A stretch of 64,000 bases of DNA from Lampris incognitus (taxonomy: Eukaryota; Chordata; Actinopteri; Lampriformes; Lampridae). The stretch spans positions 87,917,986 through 87,981,985 of the forward strand of contig NC_079212.1 of the NCBI RefSeq assembly GCF_029633865.1, in the 5' to 3' direction. The notes under the pieces were generated by a model. That model was given only the letters and a program-made list of their open reading frames with translations. It made no database searches and had not been told where the DNA came from. Below are positions 22,505 through 34,999 of this stretch, piece after piece; position 1 is the first letter of the stretch, and each line of letters opens with the position of its first letter. The position numbers and the translations under genes were made by a program.

Positions 22505-25500
22505 AATGAGGAGCGGAATATTAAGACATAGATGCAAGCAAGGGGCACTCCAGATGTCCCTCTCCCCAGCAACGCCGTCCAGCTCCTCCTGGTGGATCCC
22601 AAGGCGTTCCCAGGCCAGACTGGACATGTAGTCCCTCCAGCGAGTTCTGGCTGTCTTCTCAGTTGGATGTGCCCGGAAAACCTCCAAAGGAAGGCTTCCA
22701 GGAAGCATCCTAATCAGATGCCTGAACCACCTCAAGTGGCTCGATGCGAAGGAGCAGTGGCTCTACTCCGAGCTGCCTCCGGATGTCCGAGCTCCTCACC
22801 GTATCCCTAAGGCTGAGCCCAGACACCCTACACAGAAAACTAATTTCAGCCGCTTGTATCCGCGATTTCACCCTTTCGGTCACTAACCAAAGTTCATGAC
22901 CATAGTTGAGGGTTGGAATGAAGTTTGACTGGTAAATTGAGAGCTTTGCCTTCTGGCTCAGCTCCCTCTTCACCACAACGGTCTGGTACAACGTCCGCAT
23001 TATTGCTGATGCTGCACCAATCTGCCTGTCAATCTCCCGCTCCATCCTATACCCTCACTTGTGAACAAGACCCCTAGATACTTGAACTCCTTCACTTGAA
23101 GCAACAACTCATCCCCAACCCGGAGGGAGCAATTCACCATTTTCCGGTAGAGAACCATGGCCTCAGACTTGGAGCTGCTGACTCTCATCCTGGCCATTTC
23201 ACACTCAGCTGAAAACTGCCCCAGTGCGTGCTGGAGGTCGTGTTTTGACGAAGCCAACAAAACCACATCATCTGCTAAGAGCAGAGATGGAATTCTGAGA
23301 TTCCCAAAATGGACATACTCCTCACCTTGGGTGTGCCTTGAGATCCTGTCCATGAATATCACAAACAGAATCGGAGACAAGGGACAACCTTGGCAGAGTC
23401 CGACACCCACCAAAAATGTGTTTGACTTTGTGCCGAGAATGCGGACCCAGCTCTCACTTTGGTTATACAAGGACCGGATGGCTTGTAGCAACTTCCCCAG
23501 TACCCCATACTCCTGCAGTACCTCTCACAGAGTGCCCTGGGTAAACGGGCATAAGTCTTCTCCAAGTCCACAAAACACATGTAGACTGGCTGGTCAAACT
23601 TCCATCCCTCCCTCAGCACTTCTGCAAGGGTAAAGAGTTGGTCCGTTGTTCCATGGCTAGGACGGGATCTGCATTGCTCCTCCTGTATCCGAGGTTCGAC
23701 AATCGGTCGAAGCCTCCTTTCCAGCACTCTTGAGTAGACTTTCCAAGGAAAGCTGAGCAGTGTGATGCCCCGATAATTGGAGCACACCCTCCAGTCCCCC
23801 TTTTTAAATTTGGGAACCATCATCCCAGTCTGCCACTCCACAGATACTGTCCCCGACCTCCACGCGACACTGAAGAGGCATGTCAGCCAAGACAGCCCAA
23901 CAATGTCCAGAGCCTTCAGCATCTCAAGGTGAATCTCATCCACACCCGGCGCCTTGCCAACGAGGAGCTTCTTAACTACCTCAAAGATCTCTGCCAAGGA
24001 TATGAGTGGGGCTTCCCCTGAGTCTTCAGACTCTACCTCTTCCATTGAGGACGTGTTAGTCAGGTTCATGAGCTCCTGAAAGTGTTCTTTCCACTGCCAG
24101 ACAACATCCTCAGTCCGGGTCAGCAGTTCCCCTCCCCGACGGAACACAGCCTGAGTCAAGCCCTGCGTCCCCTTCCTGACTCGCCGGATGGTTTGCCAGA
24201 ACTTCCTTGAGGCCAACCCAAAGTCCTCCTCCATAGCCTCGCCAAACTCATCCCACACTTGAGTTTTTGCTTCCGTGACCGCCGCAGCCACAGCCGCAGC
24301 CCTTCTGGCATCCTGTTACCTGTCTGCTGCTTCAGGAGACCCCTGGGCCAACCAAGCCTGAAAGGCCTCCTTCTTCAGCCTGACGGCTTCCCTCACCGCC
24401 AGTGTCCACCAGCAGGTTCTTAGGTTGCCATCTCGACAGGGACCGATGAACTTATGACCACAGCTCCCACCTGCCACCTCTACAACAGAGGTTTTGAACA
24501 TGGCCCACTCAGACTCCATGTCCCCAGCCTCCCTCAAGATACACGAGAACTTCTTCTGGAGGTGGGAGTTGAAGACCTCACGGACAGAGGCCTCTGCCAG
24601 ATGTTCCCAGTTCACCCTCACTACCCGTTTGGGTTTGCCAGGTCTGTCCGGCAACACCAGTGACGCCTGTCTCCATCCAGGGGGTCAGTGTGGACACTGT
24701 GGAATACTACAAGTACCTGGGGCTGTATAGAGACAATAAACTGGACTGGGCTAAGAATACTGATGCCCTCTACAAGAAGGGACAGAGCCGTTTCTACTTT
24801 TTGAGGAGGCTGAGGTCCTTCAACATCTGCCAGACAATGCTCAGGATGTGATAGGAGTCTGTGGTGGCCAGTGCTCTCCTGTTTGCTGTTGTGTGTTGGG
24901 GCAGCAGGTTGAGGGTAGCGGATACAAACAGGCTCAATAAACTGATCCGCAAGGCCGATGACGTTGTGGGGGTGGAACTGGATTATCTGGCGGCGGTTTC
25001 TGAGAGGAGGATGCTGTTGAAATTATGTGCCATCATGGACAATGTCTGCCACCCACTCCATGACATGCTGGTTGGGCACAGGAGTACTTTTAGTAATAGA
25101 CTCATTCTGCCGAAAAGCACCACAAAGCGCCACAGGAGGTCATTCCTGCCTGTGGCCATCAAACTTTGCAACTCCTCCCTCAGACTCGGACAGTCAGACA
25201 CTCTGACTTAATGGTAATTGGATTGGCCCTGTCGAGTTTTGTTTGTGCTGCTTGTTGTGTGCTGCGGTAGTGCAGTATAGATAGGGTGTTATGTGCACCA
25301 TGCTTGTTGATATATTTTGTGCTTACCTCTATTTCTTATTTATCTTTTATTTCTGTTTGTTTCTGTTTCTATTTTCTTATGTTGTATCTTGTTAGTTTTT
25401 AGTTATTAGAGCGTGAGTGTCTGTAATAGAACTCAATTTCCCCTCGGGGTTAAATAAAGTATTCTGATTCTGATTCCCCACCATCTGTTCCAACTCACCA

Positions 25501-26425
25501 CCAGGTGGTGATCAGTTGACAGCTCTGCTCCTCTCTTCACTCGAGTGTCCAGAACATACGGCCGCAGATCTGATGATATCACCACAAAGTCTATCGTCGA
25601 TCTTCGGCCTAAGGTTTTCTGGTACCAAATACACTTATGAACTACCTTGGGTTCGAACATGGCGTTTGTTATGGCCAATCCATGACACAGAATTCCAACA
25701 ACAAGGCACTGCTCGGGTTCTGATCGGGTAGGCCGTTTCTCCCAATCACACCCTTCCAGGTTTCTTCATCATTGCCCACGTGAGCGTTGAAGTCCCCCAG
25801 CAGAACAATAGAATCCCCAGCTGGAACCCTATCCAGGACATCACCCAGAGACTCCAAGAACGCCGGAAAGTCCAAACTGCTATTCGGTGCCTAAGCAAAC
25901 ACAACAGTCAGAGTCTTCCCCCCAGCAACTCACAGTCGTATAGAGGTGACCCTGTCATTCTCCAGGGATAAATTCAACACGGCAGCGCTCAACCGGGAAA
26001 CTGTGAGTATCGCTACACCCGCCCGGTGCCTGTCACCTTGGTCAACTCTGGAAAAGTAAAGAGTCCAGCCCCTCTCCAGAAATTTGGTACCAGAGCCCAT
26101 GCTGTGTGGAGGTGAGCTCAACTATATCTAGTTAGTACTGCTCCACCTCCCGCACCAGCTCAGGCTCCTTCCCTGCCAGAGAGGTGACATTCCATGTCCC
26201 GAGAACCAGTCTGCGATGCCGGAAGTTGGCACGCCTCAGTCCCCGCCTTTGCCTGCCACCCGGCCTGCAGTGTACCCTATCCCAATGCTCATCCCCATGG
26301 GTGGTGATTCCATGGGGTGGTGGCTCCATGTTGCTTTTTCGGGCTGGGACCGACCGGGCCCCACGGGCCAAGGCCCGGCCACCAGACGCTCGCTCACGAC
26401 CTCCCATCCCACGATTGTTTCTGAA
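22505..26425 (-). mobile_element. Rex3 (RTE clade) LINE, near full length, degenerate
   Basis: On the minus strand the endonuclease starts near 26240 (LVLGTWNVTSLAGKEPELV), continues to [10 protein letters not shown] and STDHHLVVSWNRW, then DRPGKPKRVVRVNWEHLAE, then reverse transcriptase. RT motifs include KAPGVDEIHLEMLKAL, GCPLSPILFVIFMDRI, the catalytic LADD (LLLADDVVLLASS) and KEFKYLGVLF. The C-terminal part has VVVKRELSQKAKLSIYQS, YGHELWLVTER and EVFRAHPTEK. The stretches around 23375-23395 and 23815-23834 resemble published Rex3 primer sites as I remember them. Stops and frameshifts occur throughout, and an L2 fragment is inserted at 24658-25485. Confidence 0.9.
24658..25485 (+). mobile_element. 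L2-group LINE 3' fragment nested in Rex3
   Basis: Plus-strand frames read VDTVEYYKYLGLYRDNKLDW, then (after a stop at 24849) VVASALLFAVVCWGSRLRVA and HRRSFLPVAIKLCNSSLRLG, the C-terminal end of an L2/CR1-type RT protein. The 3' end is TCAATTTCCCCTCGGGGTTA ... AATAAAGTATTCTGATTCTGATTC, a typical LINE tail. It separates the Rex3 endonuclease (STDHHLVVSW) from the following DRPGKPKR segment, so it inserted later and in the opposite orientation. Confidence 0.88.
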
Positions 26426-26459
26426 GCTACACATGTGCTATTTTTCCGTTGTCATCTCT

Positions 26460-27590
26460 CGTCGCTCACCCCCATTGCCATGAAGTGCTTTGAGAGACTG
26501 GTTCTGGCTCATATCAAAAATATCCCCCCCCCCACACACACACATTCAACCCACATCAGTTCGCTTACCGTCCCCAAAAGGTCTACTGAGCATGCCATTG
26601 CCACTGCCCTGCACGTTGCTCTGACCCACCTTGAACTAACAACACATACATCCAGATGCTGTTTATAGATTACAGCTCTGCCTGTGCTGACCCTCAGCAC
26701 AGGTGCCCCTCAAGGCTGTGTTCTGAGCCCCCTCCTTTTCTCCCTCTTTACCCACGACTGCCTGCTAACTCACCCTTCAAATGTTATAGTTAAGTCTGTA
26801 GTAGATGACACCACAGTCATTGGCCGTATTGCCAACAATGACGAGACAGCTTACAGGGACGAGATTCAGCACCTCACATCATGGTGTACCACCAACAATC
26901 GAGTCCTTAATGTGCAGAAGATGAAGGAACTGATTGTGGACTTCAGGAGGTCTAGAAGCTACAGCCACTCCCCCATACACATCAATGGGGTGGAAGTGGA
27001 GCATGTCCCCAGCTTTAAATTCCCTTGGAGTCCACATCAGCGAGGACCTTTCCTTGAGGCCTAGCAATGCCTACATTTCTTGAGGAGCGCACGTCTATCC
27101 CCCCAAATTCTCACCAATTTCTACCACTGCACCATAGAGAGCATCCTGACCATCTGCATCTCAGTGTGGTACGGCAGCTGCACCTCAGTAGACCAGAAAG
27201 TTCTGCAGCGGGTCGTCAAGGCGGCCCAGCATATCACCGGTACCCAGCTCCCAGCCATAAAAGACATGTATCACAAACGCTGCCTTCGAAGGGGTCTCAG
27301 CATCAGCAGAGACCCCACCCACCCCAACCATGGACTGTACTCCCCCCTGCACTTTCCCCAAGTTGTTGCCCACCTGAACCTGGCTGCCCACTGAATGTCT
27401 GTACATATGTCTATACTGGGGCTCTTTTTTTACTTTGTCTTTAGCTTTTAGTCTTCATCTGTATATATCTTATACTAAGTTTTCTATGTTTGTGTTGGAC
27501 TGTTTGGCGAAGCAGCAGCCCTTATTTCATTTTTACACATGTGCCTGCACATTGTTTTTAATGACAATAAATTCAATATACATGTGTGTG
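26460..27590 (+). mobile_element. L2-group LINE fragment (RT through 3' end)
   Basis: RT motifs on the plus strand are KCFERLVLAHIKNI, STGAPQGCVLSPLLFSLFTHD and a decayed YADD box (VVDDTTVIG), then LNVQKMKELIVDFRR, ILTNFYHCTIESILTICISV and VLQRVVKAAQHITGTQLPAI. Frameshifts occur near 27030 and 27070. The 3' end is TTTTTAATGACAATAAATTC, directly followed by a TG/CA microsatellite. Confidence 0.88.
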
Positions 27591-27597
27591 TGTGTAT

Positions 27598-27690
<93 letters not shown>
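27598..27690. repeat. (CA)n microsatellite at a LINE tail
   Basis: About 45 CA units between the L2 3' end and the next SINE. Confidence 0.97.
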
Positions 27691-27694
27691 TATA

Positions 27695-28076
27695 GGCACG
27701 GTGGCGCAGTGGTTAGCACAGTCGCCTCACAGCCAGAAGGTCCTGGGTTCGAGCCCCGGGGTAGTCCAACCTTGGGGGTCATCCCGGGTCGTCCTCTGTG
27801 TGGAGTTTGCATGTTCTCCCCGTGTCTGTGTGGTTTCCTCCGGGGGCTCCGCTTTCCTCCCACAGTCCAAACACATGTAGGTCAGGTGAATTGGCCGTAC
27901 TAAATTGTCCCTAGGAATGAATGTGTGTGTATGTGTATGTGTGTGTGTCGGCCCTGTGATGGTCTGGCGGCCTGTCCAGGGTGTCTCCCCGTCTGCCGCC
28001 CAATGACTGCTGGGCTAGGCTCCAGCATCCCCGCGACCCTGAGAGCAGGATAAGCGGTTAAGATAATGGATGGATG
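27695..28076 (+). mobile_element. tRNA-derived SINE, HE1/V-SINE type, full length
   Basis: Box A (GTGGCGCAGTGGTTAGCAC) and box B (GGGTTCGAGCCCC) are intact. The body and 3' end match the copy at 17178-17568, ending in ATAATGGATGGATG. Confidence 0.93.
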
Positions 28077-29186
28077 AACTGATAGATATATCAGAATCAC
28101 GTTTCTTGGCCATGTAGGTTTGCACATAAATGGAATTTGACTGTGGTTTCATGGCTTTCCCGTTGTGCTTAACACGGAGTAACAACACAACAATACAGCA
28201 ATCTTCAGATGCATATACAGTATATGCAGGTGAAATATGAGCCGATTAAGTGCACTGGTGCAGAGAATATATCAGAGAAGGTGAAACAGATGTGAGCAGC
28301 TTACTTACATACATACCTGAGGTAGAGGTACATGACAGAGCATACCAGTATGTGTACAATGTACAGTACAGTATATACAACATGTACAGTACGGTATATA
28401 CAACATGTACAGTGCAGTGTATACAACATGTACAGTACAGTATATACAAAGTGGTTGGATTTATTTGACAATGTTAAGTGAATGATAGCCCGCGGAAAGA
28501 AACTGTTTTTATATCTGGTTGTTTTGGGGTACAGTGCTCTGTAGCGCCTACCAGAGGGGAGGAGTTGTAACAGGTTGTGACCAGGATGTGATGGGTCTGT
28601 AGTGATATTGCCTGCCCGTTTCCTGAGTCTGGAGGTGTATAAGTCCTGAATGGAGGGCAGGTTGGCATCAGTGATTTTCTCTGCAGACTTAACTGTCCGT
28701 TGTAGTCTGTCCCTGTCCTGTTTGGTGGCCGATCCAAACCAGACAGTGATGGATGTGCAGAGGACAGACTGGATTATTGCAGTGTAGAACTGAATCAGCA
28801 GTTCCTGAGGCAGGTTTGACTTCTTGAGCTGGTGGAGAAAGTACATCCTCTTCTGGGCCTTTTTGATGATTGTGTCCATGTTGGATGCCCAACTGAGGTC
28901 CTGGGAAATAGTGGAACCCAGAAATCTGTAGGTTTTCACCACAGACACCGTGCTGTTGAGTATAGTGAGGGGGGCAGTGTGGGGGGGGGGCTCCTCCTGA
29001 AGTCCACTGTCAGGTTCACAGTTTTGAGCGTGTTCAGCTCCAGGTTGTTATGGCCACACCAGAGGGCCAGCTGATCAACCTTCCGTCAATATGCAGACTC
29101 GTCACCATCCTGGATTAGGACAGTGACGGTTGTGACATCCGCAAACGTCAGGAGTTTAACAGACAGGTCTCCTGAGGTGTAGTTAT

Positions 29187-29326
29187 TGTCTTGTACTTTA
29201 TAGTACTTATATTAGTAATGAATGGACCGGAGACCAAGGGATAGCGTTGACCTTTTACTCGGCATCTCGTCAAGTCTCAACACTCGCGCATGCGCGCTCA
29301 TTACATATCAAAACCTGCTCACTACA
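29187..29326 (-). repeat. Gypsy 3' LTR
   Basis: On the minus strand it starts TGTAGTGAGCAGG and ends GTACAAGACA (TG...CA). It is 140 bp and pairs with 34107-34246. Confidence 0.95.
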
Positions 29327-29338
29327 TCTCCTCCTTTT

Positions 29339-29730
29339 TTTTACATTTATTTCTGATTTTTCCCTTTTTTCTCCCAATTTAGTGGCCAATCGGTCCCTAT
29401 TTTAATTCAAACACCCACCCTCGTACTGCATGCATTCGCCAACTGCATCTCTCCGGCCGGCAGTCTCGAAGGAGACCGCCTCCCCCACTTTCGTGACTAG
29501 GCGACTCCAAGCCGAACCACTGTTTCTTCCGACACACACAGAGACGCATTCACGTGACGAACACAAGCCGACTCCGCCCCCCTCCCGAAGACAGCATTTG
29601 CCAATGATTGCTGCTTCATCGAGTCCGGCCATAGTCGGATCTGACGAGACCGGGGCGCGAACCCCGGTCCCCAGTGGGCAACTGCATCGACACAAAGTCG
29701 ATGCTTAGACCGCTACACCACCGCGGACCC
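29339..29730 (-). mobile_element. tRNA-derived SINE inserted at the Gypsy polypurine tract
   Basis: The minus strand begins GGGTCCGCGGTGGTGTAGCG, with box A-like GTGTAGCGGTCTAAGCAT and box B GGGTTCGCGCCCCGG, and ends in an A-rich tail (T-run at 29336-29342). It is flanked by the 16-bp duplication TACATCTCCTCCTTTT at 29323-29338 and 29731-29746. That duplication contains the polypurine tract and the first four bases of the LTR. It belongs to a different family from the HE1/V-type SINEs in this window. Confidence 0.9.
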
Positions 29731-29746
29731 TACATCTCCTCCTTTT
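29731..29746 (-). promoter_or_regulatory. Gypsy polypurine tract (duplicated)
   Basis: The minus strand AAAAGGAGGAGA sits immediately before the TGTA that starts the LTR. A second copy lies at 29323-29338 because of the SINE target duplication. Confidence 0.8.
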
Positions 29747-30211
29747 AAACTGATACTTTCAGGATCTTTACAGAAATTTTAAATCATACCTTAATAAAGC
29801 CTAATGCTGATTTGACCAACAAGGCAGGGGAACAGCTGGCACCTTAAACATCTCTGTAAACGTGAGCATATGTAAACTGGTTAAATGAACTTCACATTTC
29901 ACATCTCATATCTAGACACACATTTCACATCTCATATCTAGACATACATTTCACATCTAATTTTTCTTCTTTTTTTTGGACCTATGAACATATCAAGACA
30001 AGTACATATAACCTAACTGAGAGGTAGGGTAGACTACCTGATCCTCTCTGTTGTGGTATGGAGGTTATTCTGCTCCGCGTATACTCACAACACTAAACTA
30101 CAAATTCAGTCTTTTAACAGGCTTGACTGCCCTGCCAACTCTGGTGTGTAGTCCAGAGTCCGGCTGGCTTCCAGACGGTGAAGGCACTACTCTCAAATGA
30201 GAACGGTTTCT
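29747..30211 (-). other. Gypsy 3' non-coding region
   Basis: AT-rich sequence between the integrase frame and the polypurine tract. It contains a short direct repeat of CACATTTCACATCTCATATC. No gene seen. Confidence 0.6.
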
Positions 30212-32083
30212 TCAGAGACTGCCTGTTGAGGTTTGGATCACGTATGAACGTGGTGTCCCTGCTGATCCAGAGACGACTCCTGTGTTTGGAACATTCCGTA
30301 TCCAAACTCTCTGACCTGGTTGGAGTGGTGGTGTCTCCCGTGCTCTATGTCGTCTGTTGTGTCCTTCAGCCTGTTGTCTTTTAAGCTCCTGGTCTTTCAA
30401 CTCAAAAGCTCTCAAGTCTGGCCATGCTGGTTTGAGAGTGCGTGGACACACCGGAAGGGGTGTTTGGATGTTGTGCTCCATCAGGAGCAGTGCCGGTGAT
30501 ACTCCATGGGCAAGAGGAGCTGCTCTGTACGCCATAAGCGCTTTGTGAGGGTCCTCACTCTTCTGCAACAAGGATTTCCCAGTCTTTACTGCACGTTCAG
30601 CTTCCCCATTGCTTTGCGGGTAATGGGGGCTACTGGTAACATGTTGAAAGTTGTAATCTTTAGCAAATTCTGCGAACTCTGCAGCAGCAAACTGCGGTCC
30701 GTTGTCTGTGACGAGTGTATCCGGCACCCCGTGGCGGCTAAAGATGACTTTTATTTTCACAATCACAGCTGTTGCTGAAGTGCTTGTTAAATTGGCAACC
30801 TCAATGTATCTTGAATAATAATCAATGACTACTAAATACTGACCCTTCTTCCACTCAAATAAGTCAGCTGCTAGCCGTACCCATTGGCGTGATGGCAAGG
30901 GTGTGGTCATCAGAGGTTCTGTGGCATTTTGACTCTCTTTAGCACAAATTTCACACTGACGTACCTTTTCTCTGATCTGTTTTATCAGCCCAGGCCACCA
31001 CACTGCTTCATGGGCCCTGGCCATGCATTTCACCATTCCCTGGTGACCCTGGTGAATTTTGTCCAAGATGTCCTGTTGCATGCTTGCTGGAATCAGTAAT
31101 TTCTTTCCTTTCATCAACAGGCCATCCGCCATCAACAGGTCGTTTCTGTATTGCCAGAAAGGCTTTAACTGTGGCGCAGAACTGCTTCTTTCCCATCCTG
31201 TGCGGATCAGGGAGGATAGCTGCTTACACACTGGATCTTCTTCTTGTGCTCTTCTTATTTGTAGCAACTTCTCAGGTGAGGCCGGGAGTTGCTGAATGAC
31301 CTCATTGATTTGAGCTGTGATGTCGTTCTGAAGCGCAAGGTCTTCCTCTGTTTTAGTACGCTGGAGTGGAGCTCTTGATAGAGCGTCAGCTGCAATAAGA
31401 TTTTTCCCTGGTACATGTTCGACTGAGTAGGAAAAACGCAGAAGTCTCAATCTGAAGCGCATTATACGAGGTGGGACGTCATCCAGTGGCCTTGATCTGA
31501 GAAGACTGATTAACGGTTTGTGGTCGGTTGGCATCACAAAGTGTTGGCCCAGGAGGTAGGTCTGAAATCTTTTGCAAGCCCAGGTGACAGCAAGGGCCTC
31601 CTTTTCAATTTGGGCATATCTGTGCTCTGTTTCAGTCATGCTGCGAGATATGAAAGCCACTGGCCTCCAGTCTCCAGGTTCTTGAAGCTGAGATAAGACC
31701 TCTCCTAATCTGTAAGACAATGTGTCTGCTGACACCCTGGTTGGTTTCTCTGGACTGTACTGGGCAAGGACAGTAGATGAGCTGAGCTCGTTTTTCACCT
31801 TTTTAAAGGCACACTGCTGCGCTGCTCCCCACATCCACATGTTTTCTGCTTTCAGTTCTCTGATTGGCCCAGTGAGCTCTGCAATGTTGGGAGAGAATTT
31901 CCCCACATAGTTGACCATCTCCATGAAGTGTTTTACGTCAGCCACATCCTCGGGTGGTGGCATCTCTCTAATTGCCCTAATCTTCTCAGGATCTGCTTGC
32001 ATGCCCTCTGAACTGACAACGTGTCCGAGAAATTTGACCTGCTTCACTGCGAACTGAAATTGGCATTCAGAGTTAGGCCCCAC
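30212..32083 (-). pseudogene. Gypsy pol: RT end, RNase H and integrase
   Basis: Open frame of 623 codons. It starts inside the RT thumb (VKQVKFLGHVVSSEGMQADP) and continues to RNase H with ETEHRYAQIEKEALAVTWAC and TDHKPLISLL, then the tether HVPGKNLIAADALSRAP. The integrase has the zinc-binding pattern HQGHQG...CEIC, a first catalytic Asp in LAADLFEWKKG, VTDNGPQF and the Glu in NGEAERAV. The RNase H region reads SADTLSYRLGEVLSQ where other copies usually have DAS at the start, so a catalytic Asp may be altered. The frame is long but lacks its own RT start, which lies beyond a frameshift at about 32080. Confidence 0.88.
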
Positions 32084-32611
32084 TGCTGCAGTCTTTGCAA
32101 CACTTGATGCACCCTTTCATCATGCTCTTTGGGCATGGCACCGAACACCAGGATGTCATCCGCATGACACAAAGTTCCTTCTAGGCCATCAAGCATCTGC
32201 GTTAAACGCTTCTGAAAGTGTTCTGGCATGGATGATATTCCAAAGGGAAGCCGATTAAAACAATAACGGCCAAATGGTATGATGAAGGTGGTGAGTGGGG
32301 CTGAATCTTTGTGCAAAGGCACCTGCCATAAAACCGGCAGTGGCATCCAGTTTGGAAAAAATCCTAGCTCCAGCTAGCTAAGCTAGCGTCTCATCAACAG
32401 CTGGAAGAATATGTCGCTCCCTGCACACATTTTCGTGCAGGTGGGTTAGGTCGACACATATTCTAATTTTTCCATTAGGTTTTGGTACTACGACCATTCC
32501 TGAGCACCACTCTGTAGCTTCCTCTATGGGAGTCATAACGCCCATTTCCTCCATCCTTTTTAACTCTTCTTGAACTTTTCCTCTTAAGGGCAATGGCACA
32601 CGGCGTGGCAC
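32044..32611 (-). pseudogene. Gypsy reverse transcriptase, broken
   Basis: Two frames, 32378-32611 and 32044-32346, separated by a stop and loss of the segment around the palm start. The first reads GMVVVPKPNGKIRICVDLTH. The second has LPFGISSMPEHFQKRL and HADDILVFG at the catalytic site, so the Asp pair is present but Tyr/Val are replaced by His/Ala. A one-base shift then leads into the frame at 30212-32083. Confidence 0.85.
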
Positions 32612-32669
32612 AGCGAGGGCAAAGGGAGTGGTATTTTCTTTTAATTTAATTTTGTATTCTCCCTCTAGC

Positions 32670-33362
32670 TTACCTAAGCCTGTGAAAACTGGGATATTGT
32701 CCTTTGTAGCTTACCTCAGCTGCTGTGATAGCTTGCACAGGGCTGAGCAGGCAGAGGTCTTGTATCGCTGGTAAGCCAAGCAAAGGAGTCACTAACCCTG
32801 GCACAACATGCACTTGCTGCTTCGCTACAATTCCACTGTGACTAATATCTGCAGCAACATATCTCTTCACCTCTATGGGAGAGTTACTTGGTCCACACAG
32901 TCTTTTGGTTGTCAGTAGCAGCTTTCCATGTCGCTTTCGTGAATACAAATGTGCCGGGATAGCTGTCACTGCAGCGCCCGTGTCCAACTTGAACGTCATC
33001 TGCTGACCATTCACTGCGACCAATTTCTGCCAGAATGTGTTGGATTTTGCACAATTCACTGTGCCCAGGAACAATGTCTCTACGCTTTCATCCAAGTCAT
33101 TTTCCTTAATTTCTTCCACTCTCATTATTGTTTTACAAACAGCAGCAAAATGCCCCCTTTTCTTACACTTCTTGCACTCAGCAGTGCGCACGGGACATGC
33201 ATTGAATGAATTTTCATGTGTCTTCCCACATCTGCCACATTTAGTATTTGCATTATTTTGCACTCTTTCCTTTGGTTTAAAACCACTTACCACTTTTTCC
33301 ATGTAGAGAGTATTTCTGTTTGAACTTGAATCTAACTGCATCCATGTTTGCATCTGTGTCAT
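32670..33362 (-). pseudogene. Gypsy nucleocapsid and protease
   Basis: Open frame with two zinc knuckle-like motifs (CGRCGKTHENSFNAC and CKKCKKRGHFAAVC) followed by a retropepsin active site, FKLDTGAAVTAIPA, and a second flap-like part GLVTPLLGLPAIQDL. This is the normal Gag-Pro order for the element; it overlaps the capsid frame at 33277-33567. Confidence 0.88.
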
Positions 33363-33910
33363 CTGTGCTACTCTGTCTCAATGCAGGCTGTTGCTTTTTC
33401 ATTTCCTCACTCTGGCGGATTTTTGTGACAGCTTTCACGAGAGTCAACTCAGAATCTAGCTGTAACTTCTCTGCAAGTCCATGGTCTCTGATACCTACGA
33501 CAAGGCGGTCTCTGATCATCTCGTCTTGGAGAAGTCCATACTGACAATGCTCAGCCAGTTTATGCACAGCAGTAATAACGCTTCAACCATCTCACCAGGC
33601 TCCTGGCTACGTTTGTTGAATTTAGCTCTTTCCTAGATCACATTATGCTTGCATATGAAATGTTTATCGAACGCTTGCTTTACTTGGTCCTACTTTTTCT
33701 TGTCCTCCTCCGTCAGTGCTGACGTGTTCAGAACGTCCTCCGCCATGTCTCCCATAGTGTAAACCAGCGAGTTAACTTGATACTCTTGACTCTTTGCATT
33801 TAGTCCTGCTGCCGCTATGAGGAATCTTTCAAAACGTCGGATCCAATTAGGCTAACTACCAAAGTCTCCGAAGTCAAATGCTTCAGGCGGACTTACTGAA
33901 AACAGAGAAT
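33277..33910 (-). pseudogene. Gypsy gag capsid region
   Basis: The frame at 33277-33567 has QDEMIRDRLVVGIRDHGLAE, typical of the Gypsy capsid C-terminus. Upstream codons to about 33910 show stops (for example near 33630 and 33690), so Gag is broken. Start codon region not intact. Confidence 0.75.
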
Positions 33911-34088
33911 CCATTCTGTTTTACCTTCCCAATGCTCCTCTCAAACGTTGTGTTAACACAGCTCCACGTTAGCGTTAGCTCTGCTAGCTCACTCGGCCAA
34001 TTCAAAAGTTATTTTCTCACGTAGTTAAACTGCACGGATCATTCCGGTCACTTGCGTCGGGTGATTGTATTTATCTCAGAGGCGAGGA

Positions 34089-34106
34089 CGGCAACTTCTG
34101 ACACCA
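34089..34106 (-). promoter_or_regulatory. Gypsy primer binding site, tRNA-Leu-like
   Basis: Directly adjoining the 5' LTR, the minus strand reads TGGTGTCAGAAGTTGCCG. The first 13 bases complement the usual 3' end of tRNA-Leu. Confidence 0.75.
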
Positions 34107-34246
34107 TGTCTTGTACTTTACAGTACTTATATTAGTAATGAATGGACCGGAGACCAAGGCATAACGTTGACCTCTTACTAGGCATCTCTTCAAGTCTCAA
34201 CACTCGTGCATGCGCGCTCATTATATATCAAAACCTGCTCACTACA
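34107..34246 (-). repeat. Gypsy 5' LTR
   Basis: 140 bp, TG...CA, with 8 differences from the 3' LTR at 29187-29326. It lies next to the primer binding site and the right-hand target duplication GTTAT. Confidence 0.95.
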
Positions 34247-34851
34247 GTTATTTGTGTAGAGGAAGAAGAGTAGAGGGGAGAGCACACATCCCTGGGGGAT
34301 GCCAGTGCTGATTGTCTGGATGCTGGATGTGATTTTTGTCAGCCTCCCCAGTTGCCTCCTGTCTGTCAAGAAGTTTTTAATTCACTGGTAGCTGGGGGCT
34401 GGTACAGTGAGCCGGGTGAGTTTGGAGTGGAGGATATCTGGCACAATGGTGTTGTACACTGAGCTGAAGTCCACAAAGCAGGACCCTTATGTGTGTCCCT
34501 GGGGAGTCGAGGTGTTGGAAGATGTAGTGCAATCCAATGTTGACTGCATCTCCACTGACCTGTTTGCTCAGTAGGCAAACTGCAGTGGGTCGAGCAGGAG
34601 GCCTGTGATTTCCTTCAGGTGGGCCAACACCAGTCTCTCGAAGGATTTCAGGCTTTCTTGGGGACCAGGATGATAGTGGAGCTCTTGAAGCAGGAGGGGA
34701 CTTCACACAGCTCCAGTGATCTGTTGAAGATCAGTGTGAAAAAGGGGGCCAGCTGCTCAGAAAAGACTTTAAGACAGGAGGGTGACACGCCATCTGGACC
34801 TGATGCCCTCTTGGTCTTCTGTCTCTGGAAGAGCTGGTCCACGTCCTCAAC

Positions 34852-34973
<122 letters not shown>

Positions 34974-34999
34974 TGGCAGAGAATATATATATATATATA

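Larger units (their letters stand above)
29187..34246 (-). mobile_element. Ty3/Gypsy LTR retrotransposon with both LTRs and target duplication
   Basis: Element of 5060 bp, minus-strand oriented, with 140-bp LTRs and the target duplication GTTAT on both sides (29182-29186, 34247-34251). Order on the minus strand is LTR, leucine-type primer site, gag, zinc knuckles, protease, RT, RNase H, integrase, polypurine tract, LTR. The order RT-RNase H-integrase identifies Ty3/Gypsy. The two LTRs differ at 8 of 140 positions, so the insertion is not recent. RT carries a stop and a frameshift. A SINE is inserted at the polypurine tract. Confidence 0.95.
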
